From Bisporella sp. PMI_857 (taxonomy: Eukaryota > Ascomycota > Leotiomycetes > Helotiales > Helotiaceae), in the NCBI GenBank assembly GCA_021307315.1, contig JAJSPD010000070.1, positions 124,001 to 188,000 on the forward strand: a stretch of 64,000 bases of DNA, given 5' to 3'. The translations under genes were made by a program, and so were the position numbers. Numbering within the stretch: the stretch's first letter is position 1; the number at the start of each line of letters is the position of its first letter. Below, piece by piece: positions 12,671 to 25,206 of the stretch. The notes beneath the pieces were generated by a model. The model was not told the origin of the DNA and did not search any database. It saw nothing but the letters and a program-made list of their open reading frames with translations.

Positions 12671-14421
12671 TTGCTTGAAGGGAGAATAGGAAGATGAGAC
12701 TAGGGAGCGCGGGCTACAGGGTGCTCGACAAGAGGTACAGTACCTTGTGGGTCAGGACTCGCGGGGAGTCGAATAATCATTTGACGTAAACATAGGTTAA
12801 TATCAGAGTAAGGAAGGCCTAGGCTTCACCTCTTGGGGATAACAAATCGCGAATAGAAAAATAAAATATTGTTACAACGAACACTGCTCCAGGAACATTG
12901 TGTATCTCTTCTTGGTCAGCCTGCGAAAAGAATTAGGAACGCATGTCACTTTGTATCACGCAGAAATGCAATACTTCAAAAGCGGCCAGTCTGAGTTATC
13001 GAAAGCCAACGTGCCCGCAGCTGTAAGGCTAATGCCCTCAATTTAAGAGTTCAGAAACCGGCCGCTATATATAAATAGTACGTCCTAGAGGGGTCATATC
13101 TAGCTCTCTACCACTTCCTTAAACTGGTTCAAGTGATTATATCCAATTAGAGTGATCGGGTCTGTGTACCAGATACCCGAGCCAGCCTTTCTAGGTTGGC
13201 GAGAACATAATAGTCGGAAATGTCTCGGCGGTATTACGTGGATGGGTTCCAGCTGTCACGAATCCAAACGCAGACGCCTTGATGGCTAGTTTCATGGTTC
13301 TATTACGAGGATACTAAGCTAAAGAGAGAAAGGAAAGAAAGATGTTGCTGAGCGTGGTAGTTTCCTTTAAATAAGGAAACGCATCACTTCACTAATACTC
13401 TGGCTTGATTTAACCGAACTAATTGTAAATAGCGCGACCTTAGCTTGGCACGAGTAGTGGTTATGTGACTAGTTGCAACAAATACACTATTTTTTAGCAA
13501 GCTTGTTTTCGAGCTTAAAATACAGCTGTGAAAAAACGCAACTATCCATAAACAACATTTTGAACTGTTTTGACTAAATGTAGAAAAAGCAGCTTATTGT
13601 AGTCACGGTTAGCACGTGACCACTTCGCGTGTGTGGGCTAATTGGGACTAGAGGCCCGTAACCTGAGAACTTGACCTAGCCGACAGCCCCCCGAGTTTTA
13701 CTTTTTCTCCTTAGTTTAGTATTTTCGTATTGAAGCACTTACAAACCGCTTTTCCAGGCTTATAGGACCGTATTCGTGACAGGGCAGGGGTTTGGCCAGC
13801 TTAGCGATGGAGTAAGTTACTACGTAATCATTTACCAAGTTACTCGATCCACGTGATAACGCTCCGTCAGCAACAAGGCTGCCCGAGACTGCGTCCATTT
13901 GATATCCGACGGGTTTCAGCATCAATAATGCAACATAAGGCATTGCATCTTCCCCACGACTGCTTTGCTGATTCTGAGGTAGCTACTTAAAATCCGCATT
14001 ATTTTGACCAGTTGGAGACGCAGCACGTGTGAGACCCTGGCGCTAAAGCTATCGTCTTGTTGGAGGCCCAGGAGGGCTTGTATGCAGGCGGCCAGGTGGC
14101 GAACGAATACAAAACACCAACACCTCAGAGTTGGTTCATCAAAGTCATCGTATCTTTCCCTTATTAAAAATTAAAATTGAAAACATTTCTTGACCAGACC
14201 TACCTACTCTCAAGTCGCAAAGTCCGGTCGCAGCTCATTTCTACTTACAACTTCTCTGCGGGGACTTCACCGGAACTGCAGCTTTGCCTGGACATTTACA
14301 ACACCTGAATCCCTCTTTCAACTTCGACTGCATCTTGCTTTCCGTCCTCAGATAAAATAAGCAGTATTTCCTCCAAAAGTTTGCTTAACCTTCGCAATAA
14401 CCCAAACTTGACTCTCAAAAA
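12671..14421. other. gene-free region with one LTR-like repeat
   Basis: No coding region that I can support across 1.75 kb. The part near 13254-13781 looks like an old repeat (listed separately). The last 250 bp (14170-14420) are CT-rich and fit a promoter for the DUF4238 gene. Confidence 0.5.
13254..13781. repeat. candidate solo LTR or other inverted-end repeat
   Basis: The segment begins TGTCACGAAT and ends ATTCGTGACA, a perfect 10-bp inverted end pair about 528 bp apart, as expected for an LTR. Part of it (about 13254-13345, including CTATTACGAGGAT and a following GA-rich run) recurs in diverged form near 50595-50680. The flanking bases do not form a target duplication, so the boundaries remain uncertain. 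Confidence 0.4.
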
Positions 14422-16893
14422 ATGGCAAAATCATCAGCTGCAGCTCAAGAAAAGTCGCAATATCATCACTTTATCCCACGCTTCATTTTACGAAATTACT
14501 CACATCCAGGTGAACCAACAACTGATTCCCGAAATTCCAAAAATCGAGTCAAACAGCGAGGCAATCGCAAGAATGGGCCACGCGCAAGAGAGCCGGTGCT
14601 TTATGGTATCAACCTCAGTGGCGAAGAGCCCACAATAACAGAGACAACAGTGGCGAAGACTTTCGGGATGATGGATATGTACTGCGGTCTCGACATGTCC
14701 GCGAAACGGCACCAAGTCGAAGAACAATTATCCGTGCTTGAATCTCGGGCTGGCGAAATAATCAGCACGATTCGGAAGGCATTCGAGGCAGGAAAGGATG
14801 ATGTTTGGATGACAAGAACTCAGCGAGATACCTTGAGAAAATTCCTATTCATTATGAAGTACCGGGGTAGCAGATTTCACAGGCGCTATTTCCACGAAAA
14901 TGCCGAAGACTATAACGAAGATGATAGAGAAAGGATGTTGAAATATATGAAGGAGAAAGGCATAGAGAAACCTATTGACGTATGGTTGGACAATATCAAG
15001 GCTATTCTCGACTTGAAGATGGATTATCAAATGGGATGGATGGACAAGTTGAGAAAGCGAATCTATCCTGACGATGCGGAATGGTGCATCAACAATATCC
15101 AGGGATTTTACATGGCTATCGTTACTCCAAACAACAAGGAAGAGGAATTCCTACTCACGCAGAATGCCTACAGTATCTTTGAAGGTGCATCAACCCTGAA
15201 ACCTAGTCCCGTAACTGGCAAATTGGAAGTCTCGGCCTACACAGAATTCCACCTCTTTGCTCCTATAGCACCAAGACTGTTGATTGTGCTTCGGTCATTC
15301 ATCCTTCCCGTACCCGAGCAGGATTGTGCCAACACCCTTGAAACTAGAGAGCTATTCCTCAAAGCTGTTACAGCTCCACATGTCAATCCCGAAGAAGCAG
15401 GGATGTTTCTCAGAGACCTTCCTATCACCAAAGCACTCAACTCGTATTCAAAACTGGTCGCTGGTAAACTTGTTCCCATTAATGGCGGTCCGACAGGGAT
15501 GCATGATAGGTTTTGTTTCCGCTTTTTTCCAATATCGGAGGTCCACGTCCAGAAAATCAACAAAGTTATGCTGGATGAGAGTCATGCGATTGACTTGATT
15601 GTTTTTAGTAACAAGGCTGCGACTGTGAAGACGCTTGGGAAATACCTAGCGGGCCAGAGCGTGCTTCCCTCTGAAATCAGCCGTGTTCGAGCTATCATGA
15701 AACTGCAACAGGCAGGGAAGCTTTTGGCTGCAACTTTGCCAGCGAGTCAAACCCCAGATCTGCCGCAAGATATATTGAGGGAAGAGAATATACCTAAAGA
15801 TAAAGTACATGCTTTATTTCTCGAAAACGAAAAGGCAAAGAATCTCTATTCCAAACTCAGTAAGTGTTGGCCTCCGAATGGCCCTTTTCTCCTGCTTAAC
15901 AATCTCTAGGTGGAAAACAGCTTGACGAAAAAGACTTCGATCAAGCTCGCGGGTTACTCTATATGCGCATCAAGACAGACACTATCACCCGCGGCCTCTC
16001 TGAATCAAAGAGGGAAGAATCACGCAAGGAGTTCCTAAGAGAATTCGTATACGGTGACAAGTTTCCCGCGCAAGTCATCTGGATCTATGTCAAACGTATA
16101 CGTTTTATGAAACATGGTGGAACTATGATCAACGCCCAAAACATGTTGGAAGACAGTGTTCTATCAGGAAAGTACTTGTATGGGACAGAGGATATCATTG
16201 CTGCTTGTAGGTGTCATTCTTCTCGCCTTCGCATATTTGTGAGTTGCTTAAATCGAGAACAGCCAGAGATTCAATTCGGAAGGAAGATTTCAGCCGCTTG
16301 ATGTTTCATGCTGCTGCAAATGGCTCTTTGATAGCAAAGCCATTATGGGGTCTTGTCAGCGAGCTAACTCTAGATGATAACGGAATGAGACGTTTGCATG
16401 AGGAGAAAGAGCTGGTTCTAGGCGATCAAGGTAAGAAAGCATCCAGACTATTCATTTATTCCTCAATATATCAAGTTGCGCTAACATTTTTTGGATTTTA
16501 GGAAGCATTTGCGACTGCGGTACGACCTTTTTTTTTTTTACCACAAAACCTTCTCACACACATAAAACTAACACACTCACAGGAATTCTAAGACTTGAGG
16601 AAGCTGCAAAAGCGGCACGACGTAAAATTATCAAAAATAACCTACAGGCAGTACCCAGGTCACCGCTAGACAATATATTCACAGAAGATGAGAAGATTGA
16701 GCTCATTACCCGTGAGTTTGTGCAAGGTTACAAAGCCGAGGGTATAGGAGAGAAGCTTGTGGAGAGTGCCGAGTTGGAAAGGGCCTTGTTTGATGTTGTA
16801 TATCCGTTGTTTGGCTCTCGACAAAAAGGCGTAGAGAATGAAAGAGAAGAGGTTGAAGACAGCGAAGGGGACTCGGGCTGCCTGGTGCAGTGA
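14422..16893 (+). CDS. DUF4238 family protein
   Basis: A 743-aa protein with the N-terminal hallmark HHFIPRFILRN (residues about 13-24), characteristic of DUF4238. The family's biochemical role is unknown; members occur in bacteria and are widespread in fungi. Five exons: 14422-15859, 15910-16206, 16263-16430, 16502-16519, 16583-16893. All introns are GT-AG and together give an uninterrupted frame. The fourth exon has only 18 nt, coding for six residues that include two Cys. Residues about 120-250 are rich in charged helices. The protein ends with an acidic tail. There is no signal peptide. It stands between an orphan gene and the HET cluster, with no operon-like partner. The family call is firm, the microexon less so. 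Confidence 0.85.
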
Positions 16894-18621
16894 TACACAA
16901 ATATCCGGCTAGTGGTGGCGGCGTTAATTCGTAACTTTCTGCTTGTGGCGAGAAATTCTGTGACAAGGGACCAGATTTGATGACCTTGGAATCTCTAATC
17001 GTGGGCCACCTGTTAGCTTTCGATCTTCGACAGCGGTCATCAACGGACCCCTCCTGATTTTGGACGTTTCTATATGCTCTGCTTTAATGTTTTTGCCACA
17101 ATCATAGTATTTTGTTTTCTGCCGTGTCTTCTCAATTACATTAGCGTGACTGTGAATATAATATTGCATAAGCACGCTGCCCTGTCAATCATCGCTGAGG
17201 CACTTGGCGTTTGCATACTTCTCCCCCTTTTCCCGGATAAACCCGGCATGCAGGTTCCTATATGCTCCGAATCTTCAAAGATTTAAGCTATATTCTATTT
17301 TAATAGAACCTTTATATTATAGCTCCGAATCCTAGAAACACGCCAATAGTTGTAATAGAGCAGGCGGGAATAGCTAAAGCGGCTTTCAACACCATGGATA
17401 GGATGATAGGTAGTATAATAACACTAGGCGGGTTTTTTTTAAATTGAAGGCTGAATTCTTATAGAGAAATAGTTGGAAAACAAAAAAAACCAAGTATAAC
17501 TTTGTATATTTACGAGGTAGAGATTTCAGACTATTCGGCACGTAAGGACGGACGTTAGCTCTGATCCTTTCTCTGGAAGCTAATAGGTTTGGGATGCTTG
17601 ATATATGATTGCATAACTATAGCTTGGGGGCCACTTATTTAGGGGTAGCTTAGCGCAGTTTTCAACTACGTCTGTAGTGCAAACACAAGATTATACATAC
17701 TGGAGCGCAGATTAAAAGTTATGACTATTAAAGACATCCGAATTGGTGAAAAGATTACGGTAACGTACAAAGATAAAAACCAACACTGTCTTTATAGCAA
17801 TTGCGGGCACAATGTACAAAATAGCCGAGCTCAAAACGATTGTAATTGTCACGTCCCTCCTCTAGAGCACACGTGATCTATACTAGCCGAGCTTTCAGAG
17901 CCCCTCGTGTATATATAGCCTGCTCTCCTTGAGCTGCTTTTCCTTCCTTAGCTTTAGATTCTCTCGTATTATACCACCGATGCCCACTGTATCTGTAGAT
18001 CCACAGCGCGTGTCGTGACACGAAGTAGCGCGCAGCAGAAAAGCAGTTGACAAATCGGCAGGTTTCGAGTATGAATGAATAATGTTCTCTGTATTTAAGC
18101 AACCAACTCAAAGATAAGTAAGTTCTAAATTCCTTTCGTATAGGTAGATATTAGGCACTTACGCCTCGTTATCACATATGATTCGGGCGACGACTTAGGT
18201 TGGTACCGTGTCTTAAGCCTGTGAAAACGTTTTGCGAACTATGATGAAGGTGACGGTAGATACTACAAAATCCGAAACCCTGGGAAAGGTATCCATCAGG
18301 ATAAAAAGCAAGGAAGGTAGCTTATCGCTTGGCGTGGTGTGAGGGGGACCAAACTTGAACACTTCTTCAAATTATTGGCACTGATAAATAGTTGGAATTA
18401 CTGACGAGAAGAAAGTGCAGACGTGTTCACAGACGAAACTAACCTACGAAGGCGGGGTGTTGCATTCGCTATGCTTGCGATTTCGAAATCTGGAAATGAG
18501 AGCAAGGGGGGAAGAGACAAGCGCAGGGCCGACGCTGAGTTGATTCTTCTTCTACCCGAGTATGTCATGATTCTAACGCTCTAGGTGCGGAAATCTAAAT
18601 CCTCTTTCAGAAAGAAATGCG
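16894..18621. other. gene-free region with one LTR-like repeat
   Basis: No supported gene in 1.7 kb. It contains AT-rich segments (17280-17480) and a TGTCAC...GTGACA repeat at 17847-18020. A short minus-strand reading frame at 17878-18111 overlaps that repeat and is not taken as a gene. Confidence 0.5.
17847..18020 (+). repeat. TGTCAC...GTGACA LTR-like repeat, copy 1
   Basis: A 174-bp repeat with ends TGTCACGTCC and GTCGTGACA. Related copies are at 53608-53734 (same orientation, about 45 bp shorter through an internal deletion) and 29574-29777 (reverse). All share the core TCTCGTATTATACCACC and a CACAGCGCGTG block near the end. TG...CA termini with short inverted ends suggest solo LTRs. No target duplication is visible, so age or another element type is possible. 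Confidence 0.55.
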
Positions 18622-21600
18622 TCAAACTATCTTGATGGTATACATCCCCAACCCACCCTCCCAATCCCAATTCCTCTCTCCAGCATTCCAAGCCCCCCTC
18701 GTCCTCCAATCCGTCTTCTCATATTCATTCCTACCCATGCAGAAATAGCCTACTCGCGCGAATTTATCAAGGCCGGTTGCGGAATCTCTGCCTTTACGGA
18801 CCAGGACGAGACCACGAGGCGTCCTGGTCCAAGTGACCTCCAAGAAGAAGAATTCCGCCGCCTGCGTACTCGAACTCGCACCATTCCTAGGCGGTAGAGG
18901 AGGAGGCATTGACACCCCTTTCCTCGGGGCACCTTTCGGATTCCGTGGTTCCATCTCAGGCAGGATATCCCGATCCCTCAACATCTTCCGCAGAACCTTC
19001 TCTTTTTCCCCAATCCCGAGCTGCGAATTGAACGCTGCCATCTCCTCCCCCTTCTGTGCTTCTAGCAATGGTCCCAGTGCTTCTCTTCCGAGGGGGCTGG
19101 CGTCGGGGATTATGTAATCCCAGAAGATGTGTGGTCGGGTGTTTTGAGGTACGAGGACGTAGAAGGAGAGGATTTCGTCGCGGGAGAGGGGCTGTAGGGG
19201 GCCCGTAAGGGTTATTGAACCGGAGGTGACGGCGGAGAAGGGTGTTAGTGCGTGGAGGGGCGTTGTTTCAGCGGAGTGGATTTCAAGGAGGCTTGCGTGC
19301 GGGCCATCCCATTCGTGAGAGGCGAAGATTATTCCTGTGTCTACGGAAGCGAATGACCAAGTTGGAGCGATATATTCCTCATTCTTCGGAGGAGAACAAG
19401 AATTCTTCACACCCGACTGACCCTGCTGTACCTGCCTATTCGGCCTCTTCTGGAAATGCTCCGCAGAAACAGATTTCGTGTATTTCGTAGCCAGGTCTAA
19501 GATCTGCTCCATGGTCAGACGCTGAAGGTGTTCGCGTCCGCGCCTATGCTCCTGCTCTTGCTCGTCTGCAGTCGTGTTCTTGAATGTATTCATCGGTCCC
19601 TCGGCTGGTTTGTCTGGTGTGCAATGCCAAAGGAGAGACCAGGGCAAGCTGCTCTTCCATAGACCAGCTAGGTACTGATCCCCGTACATGCGACCGTACT
19701 CTGATGCTATGGCGGATAAGGCTGGCAGGCGGTCAGAATTGAATGTTATCTCGCGCCTGCTATAATGCGCTGCTATTACCATCCAGTTCTCTAGCCAGGA
19801 AGGGAAAGTCGTGTCGTGTGCTGGGATTTTCAAGCGTTCGTTAAAAAGCGCGGTCATGGCTTTGAAGGGCTCTAGGAAGAACTTCTCGCGTTCTTGATAC
19901 TGCGGCATTCGGACTCTCTTAACTAAGTCGGTTTTTCCTGGTTTTACTATTTGCTCTTCCACAGCTTGCGTTTTCATAGAGCTTAAACAGCGCCATTGGA
20001 CGGGTCCTGAGCCGAAGACGAGGAGTCTTGGTGCTAGCCATGCTTCTTGAAAAGTCCAGGCGCGGGATTCGATGATTTCATCTTCGAAGTCTTTGATTTG
20101 GAAACCGCGCGTGTCGTCCGCGGACAGGAAGATCTCGCTTGCTCGTTCGCCGTCTGGTTGGAGAACATCCCAGATGAGGGGGAGGCAGAAAAGGGCTTTT
20201 ATCCTCGCCTCGATCTCGGGTCTGTCGTGAAGGAAGCCTTGGTGGCAGGTTTCCGCTATGGCAGCTGAGATTGTGATTATTGCGTTCTTGTAGATGTGTG
20301 GCATCTGTGCTAGTTCTTTGGCTTTATCGTCTGGGGAATCCTGGATTATGCAGAGGGCGTCGATCCAGAGGTATTGTAGGCCCAGTTGGCGGGTTACTAG
20401 GATTGAGTGTCGCAATGTCAGTGGGAGTTCTTGTACTGCGATACCCACCTTGAGTTTGGCCATTGTCGCGTTGGTTAGGAGGACTTCTTGGGGTTTGGGA
20501 CCCCAGCAGTAACTTAAGGCGGCGTAGACTGCTTTCGTTGAAGCTGTGAAGTCTCCTGTCTCGATGATTTTTATGGTTTCAACAATTGGGGTGTTGGTGC
20601 TCCGACCAATGTCAAGGACTCTGGTCGGGAGGGCCTTGAACTCCATCCTTGGACAGCCTTCGTGCTCAATAAGACACTGGTTTGACCAGTTCCTGATCTC
20701 GTCGAAAACCTTATCCGAGAGGATTTCTGGATCTGCCATCCTTTGCTGGACATACTGCTCTGTTGGACCACCTAAGTTATGAGATCAGCTTGATTACAGG
20801 AAGCCCAACTTCAAAGACGGAACCACTCCTTCACAAGACATCCTTCTCATGAAGCTGGCAAAACCAGTAGAAAAAGCAGAATTTGACAAACCATTCGTGC
20901 AAAACGCCATATGAAATGTATACTCCCTCGTCTGCTCCCAACCTTTGTACTTCGCGTAGCGGCTTGGGTCTGCAGCGACGTACTCTGTACGATGAGCTGG
21001 ATCCTTCCACAAATCGCGTTTTTGGCTGATCCGGAGACCTAGACGTTTGAGGTATTTGCTCCCGCGTTCTTCGGGTTCGATGAACATTGAGAAAGTGGCT
21101 TCGTCGATGTATGTCTGTCTGAGATTAGCATTGAAGAAGGAAGGGAATGAATTAGGTTAAGAAGTACTAGCAAGGTGCAAACTAAAAAAAAAAGGAATTT
21201 TCCGACCGCAATTTGGGGACATCTACAACCAAGTATGAGAATCTCAACCTCCTAGATCAAGCAAGGCTACTTAGCCTCCTTCTCTCTTTTCGCTCCCCCT
21301 CCACAAACCCAAAGAAACACCTTCAACATCCCCATCCCCAACCTCACCAACTCCCCCAAAACAAAAACTAAAGAAATAAACCTACAGCACCCCCCTCGAT
21401 CTTAATAATATGTGCCGTAATGCTCGCGCACAAAGGACAAGCGCCCTGCTCCAACCCCGTCGCCTCATCCGTCAATTTAATGCTGAAAGTGACTAGCTCG
21501 CGCCACGTGCAAAGGACTATGCTCTCGCCGGCGCACATGCGCTGGATATTACGCTCCGTGATGGACCAGCAGATGGGACATTCCGTGTTGCTGGCGCCTT

Positions 21601-21622
21601 CGGTTAAGGGGTGGAGTGGCAT
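18622..21622 (-). CDS. HET-domain protein 1 with N-terminal Cys-rich motif
   Basis: A heterokaryon-incompatibility (HET) domain protein of 888 aa. HET proteins act in non-self recognition and can trigger cell death. Three exons in my model: 21622-21386, 21114-20835, 20771-18622; the joins give one open frame. The first intron (donor GTAGGT, acceptor CAG) is the weakest call. The N-terminus carries CPIC and CPLC pairs, possibly a zinc-binding module. The HET core lies at about residues 250-350 with ALSYCWG, LWIDALCIIQD and the IYKNA-type motif in the usual order. A WSFASVD segment typical of long HET proteins follows, then a Pro-rich low-complexity patch. It is the first of three consecutive HET genes on this strand. 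Confidence 0.9.
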
Positions 21623-22026
21623 ATTGAGGGGCGGCTTGCTAGGCCCCCTTTTTGGGTTGTTTTGATTTGAACAGAAGAGGAACAGAGTTATGAACCGTCG
21701 AGAGAAAAACAGATGAGGAATAGGATTCACTTCTATGAAGGAGAATAAAAAATGTATATATATTGTTATAGGGGAAGAGGGGTTAGGTTCAGCTTGAATT
21801 CGGGAGTTCTAGACTTGTCGATTTGCGCCCCAATTGCACGGTGACGGGTCAGGGAGTCCCTATTTTCAGGGGTCTGCTAACCAGTTTTCGACTAACCGCG
21901 CACCCTCTGCGCTCTATCCCACGCACCATGTCAGGCTCCGCACACCACCCATTGGCCAATCGCTGTCATCCTTCCACCCTTCTTGACCCATCTGGCAGCT
22001 GTCTCGAAGTTTCGTACTATTATGTA
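21623..22026. other. upstream region of HET gene 1
   Basis: About 400 bp between the HET-1 start codon and the transposase relic. It must contain the HET-1 promoter; CT-rich runs lie in 21630-21720 (read on the minus strand as GA-rich on plus). No ORF seen. Confidence 0.4.
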
Positions 22027-22494
22027 CTAGCGTTGACACGATGTAAATTGCGCAATTGTGTTGCGCACTAGCTCAAACCAGCTACGAATGATCGCTGGAT
22101 CTTCGCATTTAGCTTTCTGATAGTCATATTTCTTCTGGAAACGTTTTCGAAGCTCTGGGTGGAGATTGACAAAGTTGGGAACCCAGCGTGGTCCAACGTA
22201 TACCTGGACGCGTGTTTCGAGGATTCGATTAGCCATATCTTCCACATTACACACTCGGAGAGGAAATATTTTGGCACATAAGTCGAGAATATATTGAACA
22301 AGAACACTTTCTTGTCAAATTTCGTGAATTGGCTGGCATATCGCGTCGTGGTTGAACACCGCGTTTTCGGCGACACAGCTTTTGGTACTCAATAGGATAG
22401 ATCTTTCCTGCGGTTCGAGCACGTAACTTTGAGCCACGTTGCATAGCCTGAAATGCCAATACGATTTAATTTCATACCTTGTTTGAGGCATGTT
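22027..22494 (-). pseudogene. truncated pogo/Fot1-type transposase relic
   Basis: Two overlapping minus-strand reading frames together resemble the N-terminal DNA-binding half of fungal pogo-superfamily transposases. The upstream frame (about 22459-22320) has the helix-turn-helix-like segment ending PANSRNLT. The downstream frame (22320-22027) has VEDMANRILETR and a PELRKRFQKKYDYQKA segment typical of the CENP-B-like HTH. A frameshift near 22320 separates them and the sequence stops before any DDE catalytic domain. It lies between two HET genes. It is a dead fragment; relatives of it could have mobilised the TA-duplicating MITEs at 29318 and 49262 (inference). Confidence 0.75.
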
Positions 22495-22589
22495 GTGTTG
22501 TAATAAAAAAAAGTGTTTGATAGAAAAGATGCAGGTAGCGTGGTGGGGAGTGTTTAGAGCATTGTTTGACACAAACAACAAATATGGCT

Positions 22590-24611
22590 TCATTGTATGG
22601 CAACGACCCGTTCTTCGCCATTTCTCCAGGGCCTGGGTTGCTGCCCACTATGGATATAATAATCGAAATATCCCACCCTTTCGAATTGGTTCTCTAGCCC
22701 TATCTGTGACAGTACGAGCCCAAATCCCCACGTCCTTTGACCAAGAAGGAGGAAATACAAAGTTTCAAACGGGGCAAGCGTAATGTCCGGAATGAACTCC
22801 ACTGGGTCGCAACCTTTCCATTGAGCCGTATAAAGGTTACCTTCTTGACCCCGGGGTTCCCAAACCTCCACCTGGATCAAAGTGCCTTTCAGGTGTAACG
22901 CAGCTTTTTCTACCTCTCCAAATATATTTTTCCGTTCCGGGATTGTAGAAATTTCCAAATTAATCCCCTCAACTGTGCAACCTGCCGCAATTCCGTTTTC
23001 GAAGCATACTGGGCCATCTATTGACATCCATGACCAAGTCGGCACAGTACGATCCTTGGGGCGCGGGAAAGCGCGACCATCTTTATATCTATGCCACAGT
23101 AGATCTTCTTTCGGCCATCGCTGCCACAAACCATATATGTAAGGCGAATTGACGAATCCATGAAAAGCCTTCGCCATGCCGGCTATTGCGGCAATTCGAT
23201 CAGAAGAAACTGACAGGCTGCGACTGGTGAAATCACAGACCAATTTTCGCCAATTGTCATGAAGAGGATGGTATTCATCATTTCGAGCGTATTTGCCGGT
23301 CAGAGTTTGGTACAGGAAGCGTTTGCAAAGCGCGCCTGTAAACAACAATGATAACCAATACGGATTATGAGTTTCGGAAATGAGTTCGCTGTCTTCGGAC
23401 TCGCAGCATTCCCAGTAAAGAAACTCTCCACCGAGATAAGCGTTTCTTCGAGAGAGTATTCGCTCCTGGAGGACCCACGCTCTTGAAACGACCGGAAATA
23501 ACAACTCGGCGCCCTTGTACGGTCGCGGATCTCTATACGCAACAGCTGCACACGACATACCCCTGCTGTAGAGCAAACTGCAATGGAAAACTGAGAGGGG
23601 ATTTCTTTTGGAGCAGAGCCGGTCCGAACTGAGTAACCCCCCACAAATCAGATTCAAGTGGGCATTTGCATAGACTCTTGCCATACGGTTGGATTCAACG
23701 GCCCAGTCGTCCCCTGAGTCTTGAATGACACAGAGTGAATCGATCCAGAGATAATTGACATTCAGCGCTTTTGCCACGGCCATCGCATCCCTGAACTTTG
23801 GGGTCAATTCGGCACTCGGGATCTCCAAGAACCAGGTATCATGGTTGCCTGAGAGTAGCTTTGAGATACTAGTGTCGCCCCAAGAGTGGCTAAGAGTGAT
23901 ATACTCGCAACTAGGTATGCTTGTCCCGTAGGCGAGTCTAGGGCGATTGACATCAGATACGTCGATCACTCGCGTCGGCATTTCTGCTGTTCGGAGAATG
24001 CCGTCGGAGTGGGAGTTGCAGATTCTGTGTTGGCTTTGACAATGCTGGAGATGGGTTCTAATGATCGCAGCTAACGCTTCCGTGGTCATCTTACAATATG
24101 CCTTGCTTTGTAAGGAGCGGGGGTCAACGCCTAGAGCAAGTCATTAATAATCAAGATATGTTCATTGCAGCGTAGCCAGCTTACGATATCGGGCAGGTGA
24201 AATGTAGACCTCGCTATTGTAACCAATGCTATGGGAGTCGCCGAAAAATCTCAAATCTGCCGCCATAGCCTCACATCCAAACAACGATACTTTGCAGAAT
24301 CCGACGTAAAGCTGTTCGTTCAGACGCGTATTGGCTACGTTAGAACCATATTTTCTCTTCAATTCATCCCACAGAATTGTGCAGAAGTGGCATCCTTCAA
24401 GCGAAGATGATTCAAGAGACTGAACATTGTGGAATTGCCACCACTCTCCTTTCGTGGTTTCCCATACACGGCGGGCATTCTTTACCGGCTGCTTAATCGA
24501 GTGAAGCGAGAACATCGATTCCAGACAAGGCGATGATTCGCAAATGGCACTGCAGAGGTTGCAGACACGATGAAGCTCTGCCGTTTCTTCGGATTCCATT
24601 TCGGGTTGCAT
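22590..24611 (-). CDS. HET-domain protein 2
   Basis: A 655-aa HET-domain protein in two exons: 24611-24185 and 24130-22590, joined by a 54-nt GT-AG intron. A second in-frame ATG at 24599 is an alternative start. The N-terminal 140 residues contain a CNLC...CHFC Cys pattern common before HET domains. The HET core (about residues 220-310) shows TLSHSWG, LWIDSLCVIQD and the RVYANAHL motif. VPTWSWMSIDG follows at the usual distance, with a beta-rich C-terminus. No membrane segment is seen. The three HET genes here share little sequence beyond the core motifs, so this is not a recent tandem duplication. Confidence 0.92.
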
Positions 24612-25206
24612 AATTTGGTCACATCGATTTCAGCCAAAAGAAAACTGCGTCCAGCAGGGACCTCGCTCTTGATCTCGACAAGAGCGGCTACACATGAGCT
24701 GTGGTTGGCAGAAGGAGGGATCTGGTTTCTAGGCTGGGGCTGGAGTACACTGGTCTCTGAGTCTGCCAAAATCTGGAGAAGGACTGTGCTGTGAGAATTA
24801 AGTCGAATGCAAAAACCGGAAACCGATTCTGCTGGCGACTGTATTAAATCATGCGGCTGAGAGTATTGCCACAAGGGTGTTAGAAATAGGATCTATTGGC
24901 TAGAAAATCAATCAGAGGATCTGCGGGAGTTTCACAACAATAGAATACAGGCCTATTAGGAGCGTTACAGTTATTGTATTCTCTATGGTTATAGGCCATA
25001 ATATAAGGTACGAGGTTTTCTAGCTCCTTGGCCTACTTACGTAAGCCGATTCCCGACAACGTGGTCTTCAATACCCAGCCTCTATGCCACCGTGGATCAT
25101 TTTTCTGCACTAAAACCCAACCTTAAATAAGCAAGAAATTGCATGGAGGCTCCATACTAATACAAAAATCGGAAGTAGCATATGTTAGTGCAAAAACAGA
25201 AGATGA
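24612..25206. other. intergenic region between HET genes 2 and 3
   Basis: About 600 bp; contains the HET-2 promoter and the downstream flank of HET-3. A 181-bp LTR-like repeat occupies 24878-25058. No gene seen. Confidence 0.5.
24878..25058 (+). repeat. TGTCAGAAATAGG family LTR-like repeat, copy 1
   Basis: A 181-bp sequence starting TGTTAGAAATAGG and ending GATTCCCGACA. It belongs to the family that also occurs at 33494-33647, 33649-33832 (reverse) and 49686-49861. Shared blocks include GAGGATCTGC near the start and CTCCTTGGCCTACTTACGTAAGCCG near the end. The 49686 copy has a perfect target duplication, which supports a solo-LTR interpretation for the family. Confidence 0.7.

Noticed and set aside
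18833..19117. Plus-strand frames opposite HET-1
   Set aside because: They are shadows of the HET-1 coding sequence, and composition follows from the antisense of Pro/Ser-rich regions.
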